From: Bacteroides fragilis
GTDB lineage: Bacteria > Bacillota > Clostridia > Lachnospirales > Lachnospiraceae
DNA length: 64,000 nt
Reading direction: 5' to 3'
NCBI GenBank assembly: GCA_023664485.1
Contig: JAMPFK010000003.1
Location: 62,001-126,000 of the forward strand
Shown here piece by piece: positions 9,501-16,730 of this stretch. Both the position numbers and the translations under genes were made by a program. Position 1 is the stretch's first letter. Each line of letters opens with the position of its first letter. The notes beneath the pieces are model-generated. The model was given only the letters and a program-made list of their open reading frames with translations. It made no database searches and was not told the DNA's origin.

Positions 9501-11064
9501 CCTGTGCGAAAAGCTGTTTAAAGTAGTGGAACAGCGGGTGGTGCGCTTTGGAAAGCACCGGAAGCGGCGTATCGACGCCCATCGCCGCAATCGCCTCGGC
9601 GCCGTTCTTCGCCATCGGCAGAATACTGTTCTTCAACTCTTCATAAGTATAGCCGAATGCCTTCTGCATCCGCTTTCTCTCTTCGTCCGTGAATTCTGGC
9701 ACACGCTGATTCGGAATTTTCAGCTCTTTCAACGCTACCAGATGCGTATCCAGCCACTCGCCGTAAGGCTGTGCAGACGCATATTTTTCTTTCAGCTCAT
9801 CGTCATCGATAACCCGTCCCTGTACCATATCGACCAACAGCATCTTGCCCGGATGCAGTCTCTCCTTGATGACGATCTTCGCCGGATCGATATCCAATAC
9901 GCCCACCTCAGAAGACAGAATCAGCGTATCGTCATCCGTAATCATATAGCGGGAAGGCCGCAGGCCGTTCCGGTCAAGCACCGCTCCCATCATATCCCCG
10001 TCGGAAAACAGGATGGAAGCCGGGCCGTCCCATGGCTCCATCATCGTCGCGTAATACTGATAGAAGTCTTTCTTTTTCTGCGACATCGTCTTATTGTTCT
10101 CCCAGGGCTCCGGAATGGTGATCATGACCGCCAGTGGCAGCGGCATGCCGCTCATCACAAGAAATTCCAGCGTATTGTCGAGCATCGCGGAATCGGAACC
10201 GGACGCATTGATGGCAGGAAGGACTTTGTGGAGCTGTCCCGCAAGATGCTCGGATTCCATCGTTTCCTCGCGGGCCAGCATTTTATCCGCATTGCCGCGG
10301 ATGGTATTGATTTCTCCGTTATGTACGATAAAGCGGTTCGGATGCGCGCGCTCCCAGCTCGGATTGGTATTGGTGGAAAAGCGGGAATGCACGATGGCGA
10401 GCGCGGACTCGAAGTCCTTATCCTGCAGATCCGGGAAAAAAGTGCGGAGCTGTCCGACTAAGAACATGCCCTTATAAACGATTGTCCGGCTGGATAAGGA
10501 TACCACATAGGTCACATCCGTTGACTGCTCAAAGGTCCTTCTTAATATATAGAGCTTTCTGTCAAATTCGAGCCCTCTGGCAATGCCCGCCGGCTTTGCC
10601 ACGAACGCCTGCATGATACAGGGCATACATTCGACCGCTTTGTGGCCGAGCACGGACGGATTCGTCGGCACGGCCCGCCAGCCGAGGAACTTCAGGCCTT
10701 CCTTTTCCACGATGATCTCAAACATTTTTTTCGCCTGGTTGCGCTGCAGCTCATCCTGCGGGAAGAAAAAAGCGCCGACGCCGTATTCCCGCTCTCCGCC
10801 GAGCCGGATACCGAGGCCCGCCGCGGCCTTCGCCATAAATTTATGAGGGATCTGCGTCAAAATACCGACGCCGTCTCCTGTTTTTCCTTCCGCGTCCTTT
10901 CCGGCCCGATGCTCCAGATTTTCAACGATCTTCAAAGCGTTCTCCACGGTAGCGCGGCTTTTATGCCCTTTGATATTGACGCAGGCGCCGATGCCGCAGT
11001 TGTCATGCTCGAATTCCATTCGATGAAGCGGAGCCTGTGGAACCGTTAATTTTGTATCAAACAT
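6514..11064 (-). CDS. gltB: Glutamate synthase, large (alpha) subunit
   Basis: 1516 residues, normal for bacterial GltB. The N-terminal class II glutamine amidotransferase domain has its nucleophile Cys in DNCGIGACV (Cys 22 from this start). A central domain and the FMN/2-oxoglutarate synthase barrel follow (GEGGEDKERLAPGADG, then ISVKLVSEAGVGTVAAGVAK). The 3Fe-4S cysteine loop is CVMMRVCNLDTCPVG, and a C-terminal GxGxG beta-helix contains GGRVVVLG. Ammonia released from glutamine is channelled to the synthase site. I chose the ATG at 11064 because AAAGGAG precedes it; the frame is open 41 codons further upstream, but that stretch is leader (promoter at 11179-11207, hairpin at 11121-11166). 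Confidence 0.97.
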   Translation of the reverse strand: MFDTKLTVPQAPLHRMEFEHDNCGIGACVNIKGHKSRATVENALKIVENLEHRAGKDAEGKTGDGVGILTQIPHKFMAKAAAGLGIRLGGEREYGVGAFFFPQDELQRNQAKKMFEIIVEKEGLKFLGWRAVPTNPSVLGHKAVECMPCIMQAFVAKPAGIARGLEFDRKLYILRRTFEQSTDVTYVVSLSSRTIVYKGMFLVGQLRTFFPDLQDKDFESALAIVHSRFSTNTNPSWERAHPNRFIVHNGEINTIRGNADKMLAREETMESEHLAGQLHKVLPAINASGSDSAMLDNTLEFLVMSGMPLPLAVMITIPEPWENNKTMSQKKKDFYQYYATMMEPWDGPASILFSDGDMMGAVLDRNGLRPSRYMITDDDTLILSSEVGVLDIDPAKIVIKERLHPGKMLLVDMVQGRVIDDDELKEKYASAQPYGEWLDTHLVALKELKIPNQRVPEFTDEERKRMQKAFGYTYEELKNSILPMAKNGAEAIAAMGVDTPLPVLSKAHHPLFHYFKQLFAQVTNPPIDAIREEVVTSTTVYLGKDGNLLEEKPENCNMLKVHNPILTNTDLLKIKSMKSEGFKVEVVPITYYKNTSLEKAIDRLFVEVDRAFRGGVNILILSDRGVDENRVAIPSLLAVSALQQHLVNTKKRTSVAIVLESAEPREVHHFATLLGFGASAINPYLAQESIRELIDDHMLDKDYYAAVNDYNDAILHGIVKIASKMGISTIQSYQGSKIFEAIGIDKEVINKYFTNTVCRVGGITLKDIEKEVDTLHSMAFDPLGLSTDLALDNPGHHQMRSGADEHLYNPETIHLLQESTRRGDYEMFQQYTRAVNNEDSIKTLRGLMDFHYAEKPLPIEEVESVDTIVTRFKTGAMSYGSISKEAHETMAVAMNRLHGKSNSGEGGEDKERLAPGADGLNRCSAIKQVASGRFGVTSEYLNSAQEIQIKMAQGAKPGEGGHLPGGKVYPWIAKTRHSTAGVSLISPPPHHDIYSIEDLAQLIYDLKNANKRARISVKLVSEAGVGTVAAGVAKAGAQVILVSGYDGGTGAAPRSSIHNAGLPWELGLAETHQTLIQNGLRNKVRVETDGKLMSGRDVAIAAILGAEEFGFATAPLVTMGCVMMRVCNLDTCPVGVATQNPELRKRFKGKPEYVENFMRFIAQELREYMAKLGVRTVDELVGRTDLLKMKDNLPDKLQKIDLSLILSNPYEKSKEKVIFDPKQVYDFGLEKTLDEKVLLKQLSKAMESGQKRSLEVDVSNTDRTFGTILGSEITRKFGDTLAEDTYRILCSGSGGQSFGAFIPKGLTLELIGDSNDYFGKGLSGGKLIVYPPKGSRFRQDENIIIGNVALYGATSGKAFINGVAGERFCVRNSGALAVVEGVGDHGCEYMTGGRVVVLGAIGKNFAAGMSGGIAYVLDENNDLYTKVNKEMVSSYEITSKYDVLELKEMIKEHVTCTNSVKGKEILDHFGEYLPRFKKIIPHDYERMLKLIVQMEEKGLSAEQAQIEAFYANQAAK

Positions 11065-11120
11065 AAAGTATCTCCTTTCGTACATAATGTGCGCCATCGT
11101 ACGGCACACGAATGTTCTAT

Positions 11121-11166
11121 AACAAAAAAGCCGCAAAACACCCCTGTTAAGGCGCGCCTTTGCGAC
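11121..11166 (-). terminator. Terminator-like hairpin in the gltB leader (candidate attenuator)
   Basis: On the minus strand GTCGCAAA (11166-11159) pairs with TTTGCGGC (11137-11130; one G-U pair). Inside the loop is the palindrome GGCGCGCC, and the stem is followed at once by TTTTTT. It begins only a few bases after the predicted transcript start and ends ~57 bases before the gltB ATG. It is therefore an intrinsic terminator placed inside the leader. No known riboswitch fold was recognised. Confidence 0.6.
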
Positions 11167-11178
11167 TAAACTATTGAT

Positions 11179-11207
11179 ACTATACACCTGTTTTTCGCAA
11201 TTGTAAA
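11179..11207 (-). promoter_or_regulatory. Sigma-A promoter of gltBD
   Basis: On the minus strand TTTACA (11207-11202), 17 bases, TATAGT (11184-11179). This places the transcript start near 11172, at the edge of the leader hairpin. Confidence 0.75.
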
Positions 11208-11280
11208 TAAAGATTTTTTAAAGAATTGTCATATTATTTGATAATTCATTTGTTTTTTTGATTGTTTTCAGACGATTCAC

Positions 11281-11658
11281 CTATTTTTGATGTTCAATAA
11301 TCCATTGTAAGATTTCCCTTTCGCCAATATCATCGGATGCTAACGCAAGAATTATATCACTTAATTCCTTTTGACCATAAGACAATTCATATCCATTTAA
11401 TGCAAGAAAAACCAGCATCACATGAGCACCAAGTCTTTTATTTCCGTCCAGCATTGCATGATTTTTTACCAATCCAAAACAAAGCCGCGCTGCCTTTGCT
11501 TGAATGCTCGGATAAAGTTCCTTTCCTTCAAATGACTGGAAAGGGTTATTTAGCGCTAAATCCAGCATTCCTTCATCACGAATACCGCCGCTTCCTCCAG
11601 TAGCTTTTATTAAGCTTGCATGAAGTCTTAATACTTGTTCTTTGCTTAAAATAATCAT
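11281..11658 (-). CDS. doc: Doc-family (death-on-curing) toxin
   Basis: 125 residues, the normal Doc size. Contains the Fic/Doc core HAMLDGNKRLG, equivalent to HxFx(D/A)GNKR, the site for nucleotide and phosphate binding. Doc of phage P1 phosphorylates EF-Tu and halts translation; the same activity is assumed here but not shown. The start overlaps the antitoxin stop by 4 bases (ATGA), the usual translational coupling of a toxin-antitoxin pair. The gene is noticeably AT-richer than its neighbours gltB and the CPBP gene, consistent with acquisition. RhlB-type Fic AMPylators are longer and less likely. Confidence 0.9.
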   Translation of the reverse strand: MIILSKEQVLRLHASLIKATGGSGGIRDEGMLDLALNNPFQSFEGKELYPSIQAKAARLCFGLVKNHAMLDGNKRLGAHVMLVFLALNGYELSYGQKELSDIILALASDDIGEREILQWIIEHQK

Positions 11659-11897
11659 TTTGCAAGAACCTCATACGCTTCCATATTTTGCTTTATCAGC
11701 CTCTCAGATATTGCAAAAACATCTTCACCGCTGGCAACTCTTTCTTTTTCCGCCTTGCTGAAATCAATGACCAGATATCTTGGTACGTTATTTTTCAGAA
11801 TAACCGCCGTTCCGTGTTCATCAACTACCTTCGTTACCTTTGAAAAATTTTGATTCGCTTCTGTAATTGAAATCATCGTATTTGTATCTATTGTCAT
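11655..11897 (-). CDS. phd: Phd/YefM-family antitoxin
   Basis: 80 residues. The N-terminal half, ISITEANQNFSKVTKVVDEH followed by GTAVILKNNVPRYLVI, is the Phd/YefM DNA-binding fold, and the C-terminal ~30 residues would be the disordered toxin-binding tail. It should neutralise Doc and autoregulate the operon. First gene of a two-gene unit with the toxin directly downstream (4-base overlap). The ATG at 11897 has GAGGCG upstream. Confidence 0.9.
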   Translation of the reverse strand: MTIDTNTMISITEANQNFSKVTKVVDEHGTAVILKNNVPRYLVIDFSKAEKERVASGEDVFAISERLIKQNMEAYEVLAK

Positions 11898-11923
11898 TTT
11901 TTATACGCCTCGCTTTCAAACAT

Positions 11924-11952
11924 ATTATATGCAAATTTCAGCTGGAAAACAA
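11924..11952 (-). promoter_or_regulatory. Promoter and possible operator of the phd-doc operon
   Basis: On the minus strand TTGTTT (11952-11947), 17 bases, TATAAT (11929-11924), with an extended TGC before the -10. The -10 lies inside a perfect 11-base palindrome, CATATTATATG (11921-11931). Phd-type antitoxins bind short palindromes over their own promoter, so this is a plausible operator; that part is inference. Confidence 0.6.
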
Positions 11953-12023
11953 TGTATTTTATTATATGGGGCTCCAGCTTTCCTGAAAATTAAGAAAATT
12001 CCAATCATTTAATCTGCAAATCC

Positions 12024-12839
12024 CTATTTTGTAATCCGCCGCATAATAAGCAGCAGTACAACCGAAACGCCCCCGCAGACCACACCGCCCGGTAAAGTAA
12101 TGAAACGCTCATACAGAACCGGATTTCCCGTAGTGCAATATACCGCCGCATTGGCGGCCGCATGGAATAAGAAAGCATACAGAAAACCGCCGCATTTCTC
12201 ATAAGTATAAGCGAGCAGCATTCCCATCAGAAAACCGTAAAGCGCCTGTACGGCATTGCCATGATAAAGGCCGAACAGCAGCGCCGAAAGCACGAGCGCC
12301 CCGGTAACGGGCAGCGCCTTTCTCATCCTGTTATAGAGAATGCCGCGAAACACGATTTCTTCCGCGAGCGGCGATACGACGCCATATAAAAAGAGCCCGA
12401 TCGGAAAAAATACGCCGTATTGATGCTCTGCGACCTGTCGATAGGCTTCCGAACTTTCCGTCAGGTGAAACGCGATGAAAAGAGTATTTATCGCGATAGA
12501 GCTTGTAAGAGCGAGTGTTATCGTAATCAGGATTTTGCCAGATGCCCCCGTTTCATAACGAATATTATTTTGAATGACCTCAGTCCTGAAATCCGAACGC
12601 AGCGGCAAAATTCCCGTCAGCATGGCGAGCCCGCCGATGATGGCATTCACGGTCGCTTCCTGTTCCACGAAAAACGCTTCCAGGCTTCCGCCGATATGCT
12701 GTGCGATTAGTTTGACCATATAAGTCAACAATACGACTGTTATGAAATAAACCACATAATAAATAAGAAACGGCTGTAAAATCTTTCCAACCGTTCCAAA
12801 ACTTCCGCTATGCCCCGTATTTTCCCTTTTTTCAGCCAT
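12024..12839 (-). CDS. CPBP-family intramembrane metalloprotease
   Basis: 271 residues with about seven hydrophobic segments. The ABI/CPBP signature is clear: EEIVFRGILYNRM (catalytic Glu-Glu and Arg), then FGLYHGNAVQ (metal His) and LFHAAANAAVY (second His/Asn motif). The family includes eukaryotic CAAX prenyl proteases and bacterial proteins linked to bacteriocin self-immunity or membrane-protein cleavage; the substrate here is unknown. The ATG overlaps the 3' end of the upstream HAD gene by 8 bases, so degV, the HAD gene and this gene are probably one operon. Confidence 0.9.
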   Translation of the reverse strand: MAEKRENTGHSGSFGTVGKILQPFLIYYVVYFITVVLLTYMVKLIAQHIGGSLEAFFVEQEATVNAIIGGLAMLTGILPLRSDFRTEVIQNNIRYETGASGKILITITLALTSSIAINTLFIAFHLTESSEAYRQVAEHQYGVFFPIGLFLYGVVSPLAEEIVFRGILYNRMRKALPVTGALVLSALLFGLYHGNAVQALYGFLMGMLLAYTYEKCGGFLYAFLFHAAANAAVYCTTGNPVLYERFITLPGGVVCGGVSVVLLLIMRRITK

Positions 12840-13530
12840 TCAACAGTTCCTCTAATTCCGCCACGGTATCTACGATATAGTCCGCCCCCGCCGCTTCGAG
12901 CTCTCCGGGCTGGGCATAGCCAAAGGTTACGCCCACACTGACCAGATTGAACAATTTCGCGCCCTGAATATCGAACTTCCTGTCACCTATCATGACAATT
13001 CTGTCATTGTCCGTTTTATTGACCTGATACAATTGTCGTAATGCCTCTTCCACGACTTCCTCTTTTCTGACACGGGTTCCATCCAGTTCGCTTCCGACGA
13101 CAACATCAAAATAACATCTGATATTAAAATGGTGTAAAATCTTTTCCACAAATACGGCCGGTTTGCTGGACGCTACCGCCAGCACCTTTCCCGCTTCTTT
13201 TAAATGGGCGAGCATCGCATCGACGCCCGGATAGAGCTCATTCTCAAAAAGGCCGACTGTGCTGAATCGTTCCCTGTAATACGCGATTGCTTCCGCCGCC
13301 TTCTTCTCATCGAAACCATAAAATTCCTGAAAGCTGTCCGCAAGGGGCGGCCCGATAAAAGGCTCCAGCTTGTCCAAATCCGGTTCCTCAATGCCGAATC
13401 TGCGCAAAGCGTATTGAACACAGCTCGTAATCCCGATTTTCGGATCCGTCAGCGTGCCGTCCAAATCAAATAAAAGCAGCTTACAATTTTTCATTTCCGC
13501 ACCTGTGCTCCGTCTTTCTTCCGTCTTCAT
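12832..13530 (-). CDS. HAD-family phosphatase (phosphoglycolate phosphatase-like)
   Basis: 232 residues. HAD motif I LLFDLDGTLTDPKIG (nucleophile and general-acid Asp), motif II in AVASSKPA, motif III Lys near KEEVVEEAL and motif IV VMIGDRKFDIQGAK are all present. The helical cap between motifs I and II places it with Gph/PpaX-type enzymes that remove phosphate from small metabolites; the substrate cannot be read from sequence. The first ATG lies three bases after the degV stop codon, suggesting coupling. A second ATG 12 codons in (13494) begins closer to motif I and is an alternative start. Confidence 0.88.
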   Translation of the reverse strand: MKTEERRSTGAEMKNCKLLLFDLDGTLTDPKIGITSCVQYALRRFGIEEPDLDKLEPFIGPPLADSFQEFYGFDEKKAAEAIAYYRERFSTVGLFENELYPGVDAMLAHLKEAGKVLAVASSKPAVFVEKILHHFNIRCYFDVVVGSELDGTRVRKEEVVEEALRQLYQVNKTDNDRIVMIGDRKFDIQGAKLFNLVSVGVTFGYAQPGELEAAGADYIVDTVAELEELLNG

Positions 13531-13533
13531 GCC

Positions 13534-14424
13534 CTAAAACGCCTTCTTAATGAATGTCAGTCCGATTGGATAAGGGCCCGTGTGTACGCCGATTGTCGCG
13601 CCGATCTGAAAGATTTCCATATCCCGGATGCCGCTGTACTGCTTTAAATCCGCAAGCAGCAGCTCTTTAAACGCGGCGGCTTCCTCGTAATCATAGCCAT
13701 AACCGATATTAAAGGCATATTCATCCGGGTTTTCTCCGTTTTTCTCAAAATGCTTTCTGCATAAGGAAACGAGCGTTTTTTTCCCTTTTTCCCTGTTCCG
13801 GAATACCCCCGCCGGAAAAATTTCTCCTTCTTTTAAGATAATCAGCGGGCGAATCGCCAGACTTTTGACCGCCGCGCCCATCACCTTGCCGATGCGGCCG
13901 CCGTGAATCAGATAATCGAAGCTTCCGACCGTAAAAATAATGCGTCCCGTCGGAAGGATTTCCTTCGTGCGCTTTACCGTATCTTCAAAGCTAAAGCCCG
14001 CTTTCTGCATCCGGCAGACTTCCAAGACGAGAAGCCCCTGTAACACGGTATCTACGGTCGTATCTAACACCTCGATCTTAATGCCGGGATATTTTTCCAG
14101 CAGCATTTCCTTCGCGTTCATCGCCGAATTATAGGAACCGCTGAACTTGGTCGTAATACAGAGACAGAGGATATCTTTTCCCGCCGACGCATATTCCTCG
14201 AACACGTCCAGATAATCCTGAACCGAGGGCATGGACGACTTGGGGAAACAGTCCGCATTATCGACCATCCGCTGATAAAATTCCCGCACCGGGACTTCTT
14301 CTATCTCCTTCTGGTAGGTCTTATCATCAAAAGAAACATAAAACGGTACGACTCTTACGCCTTCCTTTGCTGCGCGCTCCGTTCCGAGGTCACAGGAACC
14401 GTCTGAAATAATCTGAAATGCCAT
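13534..14424 (-). CDS. degV: DegV-family fatty-acid-binding protein
   Basis: 296 residues from the ATG at 14424 (AGGTG upstream); an upstream in-frame ATG at 14454 lacks a ribosome site. Begins FQIISDGSCDLG, the DegV motif with the conserved Ser-Cys-Asp; later SSMPSVQDYLDVFEEYA and TTKFSGSYNSA line the lipid pocket. DegV/FakB proteins bind one fatty acid and present it to a kinase such as FakA for phosphorylation and membrane-lipid incorporation. No fakA is nearby. First gene of the degV-HAD-CPBP run. Confidence 0.92.
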   Translation of the reverse strand: MAFQIISDGSCDLGTERAAKEGVRVVPFYVSFDDKTYQKEIEEVPVREFYQRMVDNADCFPKSSMPSVQDYLDVFEEYASAGKDILCLCITTKFSGSYNSAMNAKEMLLEKYPGIKIEVLDTTVDTVLQGLLVLEVCRMQKAGFSFEDTVKRTKEILPTGRIIFTVGSFDYLIHGGRIGKVMGAAVKSLAIRPLIILKEGEIFPAGVFRNREKGKKTLVSLCRKHFEKNGENPDEYAFNIGYGYDYEEAAAFKELLLADLKQYSGIRDMEIFQIGATIGVHTGPYPIGLTFIKKAF

Positions 14425-14531
14425 GCTATCACCTATTTTTTTATACTTTCTCATGTAGTTTTTAAAACTATATAATATTATAACAGTCCTACGGCAATAG
14501 TCAAGGCTCCTGTGAGATATCTTGTCGTGTT

Positions 14532-14849
14532 TTATTCTTTTCTTTCATCCGCGCTTCGTTGGGCCCACTGTATTTCATACGCCGTATATTCGCGGTCAAA
14601 ATGATACCCCAGCTTTTGAGCCAGCACCACCGACCAGGGATTCTGCGCATCCCAGCTCGGATATAGTCCCCTGTCAAGGCACTCCAGAATGAGCCTTGCG
14701 CCGCATACTGTCGCAAGCCCCCTTCTGCGGTATTCCTTCTTCGTATCAATTTTCTGGCAATACGCATAAAGCGCCTCGTCTATCGGACGGATTGTGTATT
14801 CCGCGGGAAGCCTGTCTGCAAGCTCCCGATTCGCTGTCTCTGCCATCAT
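14532..14849 (-). pseudogene. GNAT acetyltransferase with internal deletion
   Basis: 105 codons. The C-terminal part, IDTKKEYRRRGLATVCGARL through GLYPSWDAQN to GYHFDREYTAYE, matches the acetyl-CoA-binding half (R-R-R-G-L-A loop) of the GNAT group in which Arg/Gln-x-x-Gly-x-Gly/Ala is followed by 'ldrGl.PsWDa.N..S..lA.KLGY'. The N-terminal part ending DEALYAYCQ resembles the middle of that protein. The two are joined with about 40-50 residues of the core (the substrate-binding strands) missing, and the usual first ~100 residues are also absent; a stop lies just upstream of the ATG. Probably inactive. The deletion is judged from family memory, not alignment. Confidence 0.6.
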
Positions 14850-15053
14850 ACCACATATTGGGCATCCTGTATATCATTCGTTTTCCTGCACGCAGAAAAC
14901 AATATTCCAGTTTCCTTTTACCAGTTTTCCGGCGCTTTTACTCAAAACAAATCAAAAATTCCTGATTTGTGTTGTTTTTGTAAAATAAAAAATCGCGATT
15001 TGTGTTATACTGGAAACATAAAGATTCAACAAGAAAAAAAGAAAGGGAAAACG

Positions 15054-16415
15054 ATGCGCAGAAAAATTTATGACCAATTAAGTCAATGGAAGAAAAAAAA
15101 TAACGGCAGCAGCGCTTTACTCATTCAGGGTGCACGCCGGGTCGGAAAAAGCTATATTGTCGAGCAATTTGCGAAAGCGGAATATCAATCTTATATCCTG
15201 ATAGATTTTAACAGGGTAGACGACCAGGTAAAAGAAATATTTCTTCATGACCTGAACGATATAGATACCTTTTTTCTAAAACTCGCAACCTATTTCAATA
15301 CCAGACTTTATGACAGGCAGTCCCTTATCATTTTCGACGAAGTGCAGCTCTTTCCAAGAGCAAGGAGCGCCGTCAAATATCTGGTGGCCGACGGGCGCTA
15401 CGATTATATTGAGACCGGTTCGCTGATTTCTATTCGGGAAAATGTCAAAGATATTCTAATTCCTTCCGAAGAAGACCATCTTAATATGTACCCCATGGAT
15501 TTTGAAGAGTTTCTCTGGGCTCTTGGAAATGTAACCATGATGGATATGATTCGGGACTGTTTTTGTCATAAAAAGCCGATGGGACAGGCGCTGCACCGAA
15601 AAGCGATGGACTTACTCCGTCAGTACCTTATTGTCGGCGGCATGCCACAGGCAGTAGAGATTTATGCAGCAAACGCCGATTTTGATAAAATAGATCAAAT
15701 CAAACGACGGATTCTGAATTTATATCGGGACGATATCCGCAAACACGCCAAAGGTTATGAAATGAAAGTTGAGGCAATTTACGATGAACTGCCTTCTCAG
15801 TTAAAAAAGCAGAATATTCATTTTAAACTGGCTTCCCTGAAATCCGGCGCACGTTTTGAGGAATACAAAGATGCGCTCTTCTGGCTGTCCGACGCTATGA
15901 TCGTCAATAACTGCTACAATTCCACAGAACCGAACATCGGGCTGAATCTGAACCGTGACCGCACGCTTTTAAAGTGTTATATGGGTGATACAGGTCTGTT
16001 GGTCAGCCATGCCTTTGACGAAAACAGCATAACGGACGAAACCATTTACAAAAAAATATTGTTCGATAAACTAGAGGTCAACATGGGAATGATCATAGAA
16101 AATATCGTTGCGCAAATGCTGACAGCCAGCGGCTGCAAGCTTTATTTTTACACAAATTCATCCCGCGATGATGCCACATCCCGCATGGAAATTGATTTTC
16201 TGATTGCCAGGAGCAGGACAGGCAGCCGTCATAATATCATACCCATAGAGGTTAAATCAGGCAAAAACTATACGCTGACCTCTCTGAGAAAATTCAGGGC
16301 AAAATATACCAGCCAGATATACATTTCTTATGTGCTGCATACAGGCGACTTTAAAGAAGAAGACGGCATTCTCTATCTGCCGCTTTATATGACACCCATG
16401 CTTTCTGCAAATTGA
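15054..16415 (+). CDS. AAA_14/DUF4143 ATPase
   Basis: 453 residues from the ATG at 15054 (GAAAGGG upstream). Walker A is QGARRVGKSY near residue 29, Walker B SLIIFDEVQLFPRARS near 98, and a sensor-like ETGSLISI follows. The C-terminal DUF4143 part contains YPMDFEEFLWALG and, near the end, a restriction-like fold with EIDFLIA...IPIEVKSGKNY (E-D...E-x-K). These ATPases are common, often multi-copy, in anaerobe genomes; their role is unknown, and a defence or selfish role has been guessed. The gene stands alone. The 110 bases upstream are AT-rich and repeat GATTTGTGTT twice (around 14961 and 14996) before a TATACT -10-like box. Confidence 0.88.
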   Translation: MRRKIYDQLSQWKKKNNGSSALLIQGARRVGKSYIVEQFAKAEYQSYILIDFNRVDDQVKEIFLHDLNDIDTFFLKLATYFNTRLYDRQSLIIFDEVQLFPRARSAVKYLVADGRYDYIETGSLISIRENVKDILIPSEEDHLNMYPMDFEEFLWALGNVTMMDMIRDCFCHKKPMGQALHRKAMDLLRQYLIVGGMPQAVEIYAANADFDKIDQIKRRILNLYRDDIRKHAKGYEMKVEAIYDELPSQLKKQNIHFKLASLKSGARFEEYKDALFWLSDAMIVNNCYNSTEPNIGLNLNRDRTLLKCYMGDTGLLVSHAFDENSITDETIYKKILFDKLEVNMGMIIENIVAQMLTASGCKLYFYTNSSRDDATSRMEIDFLIARSRTGSRHNIIPIEVKSGKNYTLTSLRKFRAKYTSQIYISYVLHTGDFKEEDGILYLPLYMTPMLSAN

Positions 16416-16427
16416 ATCAACTCCCGC

Positions 16428-16456
16428 TTGACAACCCATAAGAATACCATTAAGAT
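16428..16456 (+). promoter_or_regulatory. Sigma-A promoter of the thiT leader
   Basis: TTGACA (16428-16433), 17 bases, TAAGAT (16451-16456). Predicted start near 16463, about 56 bases before the TPP aptamer. The -35 is a perfect consensus. Confidence 0.75.
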
Positions 16457-16496
16457 AAAAAAAGACATCGGAAACCGCAAACGCCGTTTTCCGATG
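16456..16496 (-). terminator. Hairpin at the start of the thiT leader; leftward terminator on the minus strand
   Basis: CATCGGAAA (16466-16474) pairs with TTTCCGATG (16488-16496), with extra C-G pairing in the loop. Read leftward the stem is followed by seven T (complement of A 16457-16463), a textbook intrinsic terminator. Read rightward no T-run follows, but the hairpin would form the very 5' end of the riboswitch transcript. No minus-strand gene lies close enough on the right to need it except the PTS gene ending at 17601. Confidence 0.55.
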
Positions 16497-16518
16497 CCAA
16501 AATATCATAAGTAACTCG

Positions 16519-16632
16519 CCAGGGGAGCACATCGCTGAGATTGGAGCATACTGCAGTCGGCGCCCGCCGTTTAGTCCGCTCCTGACCCTCACTACTTGAA
16601 CCGGATAATACCGGCGGAAGGAGGCACAGTTT
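16519..16632 (+). promoter_or_regulatory. TPP riboswitch (THI element)
   Basis: Conserved TPP-aptamer blocks occur in order: AGGGGAGC (P1/P2 side), GCTGAGATTGG (the CUGAGA pyrimidine-sensing loop), GACCCTC...ACTTGAACCGGATAAT (the ACC-CU...UGAACCUGAUCUGGAUAAU segment) and CCGGCGGAAGGAGG (the closing GCGUAGGGA-like segment). A P3 extension lies between 16550 and 16580. It senses thiamin pyrophosphate and should switch thiT off when TPP is plentiful. Confidence 0.93.
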
Positions 16633-16701
16633 TCACATTTATGGATGTTTCATTCCATAACATTTGTTATGAATCATTCATTTTGTGAATCCGATGTTGT
16701 C

Positions 16702-16730
16702 CCTCCTCGCGTAAACGAAGGAGGTTTTTT
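16702..16730 (+). terminator. TPP-riboswitch expression platform: terminator that also hides the ribosome site
   Basis: CCTCCTCG (16702-16709) pairs with CGAAGGAGG (16716-16724; one bulge), followed by six T and then the ATG of thiT. The right arm contains GGAGG, the thiT ribosome site, with the normal 6-base spacing. The same stem can therefore terminate transcription and block translation when TPP is bound. Confidence 0.75.

Noticed and set aside
8737..10461. Long plus-strand open frame (574 codons) opposite gltB
   Set aside because: Antisense to the conserved synthase domains of gltB, no ribosome site, Arg/His-rich translation typical of a mirror frame in GC-biased codons.
10790..11187. 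Extended gltB start at 11187
   Set aside because: The extra 41 codons cover a leader hairpin and part of the promoter's transcript-start region and lack a ribosome site; the ATG at 11064 has AAAGGAG.
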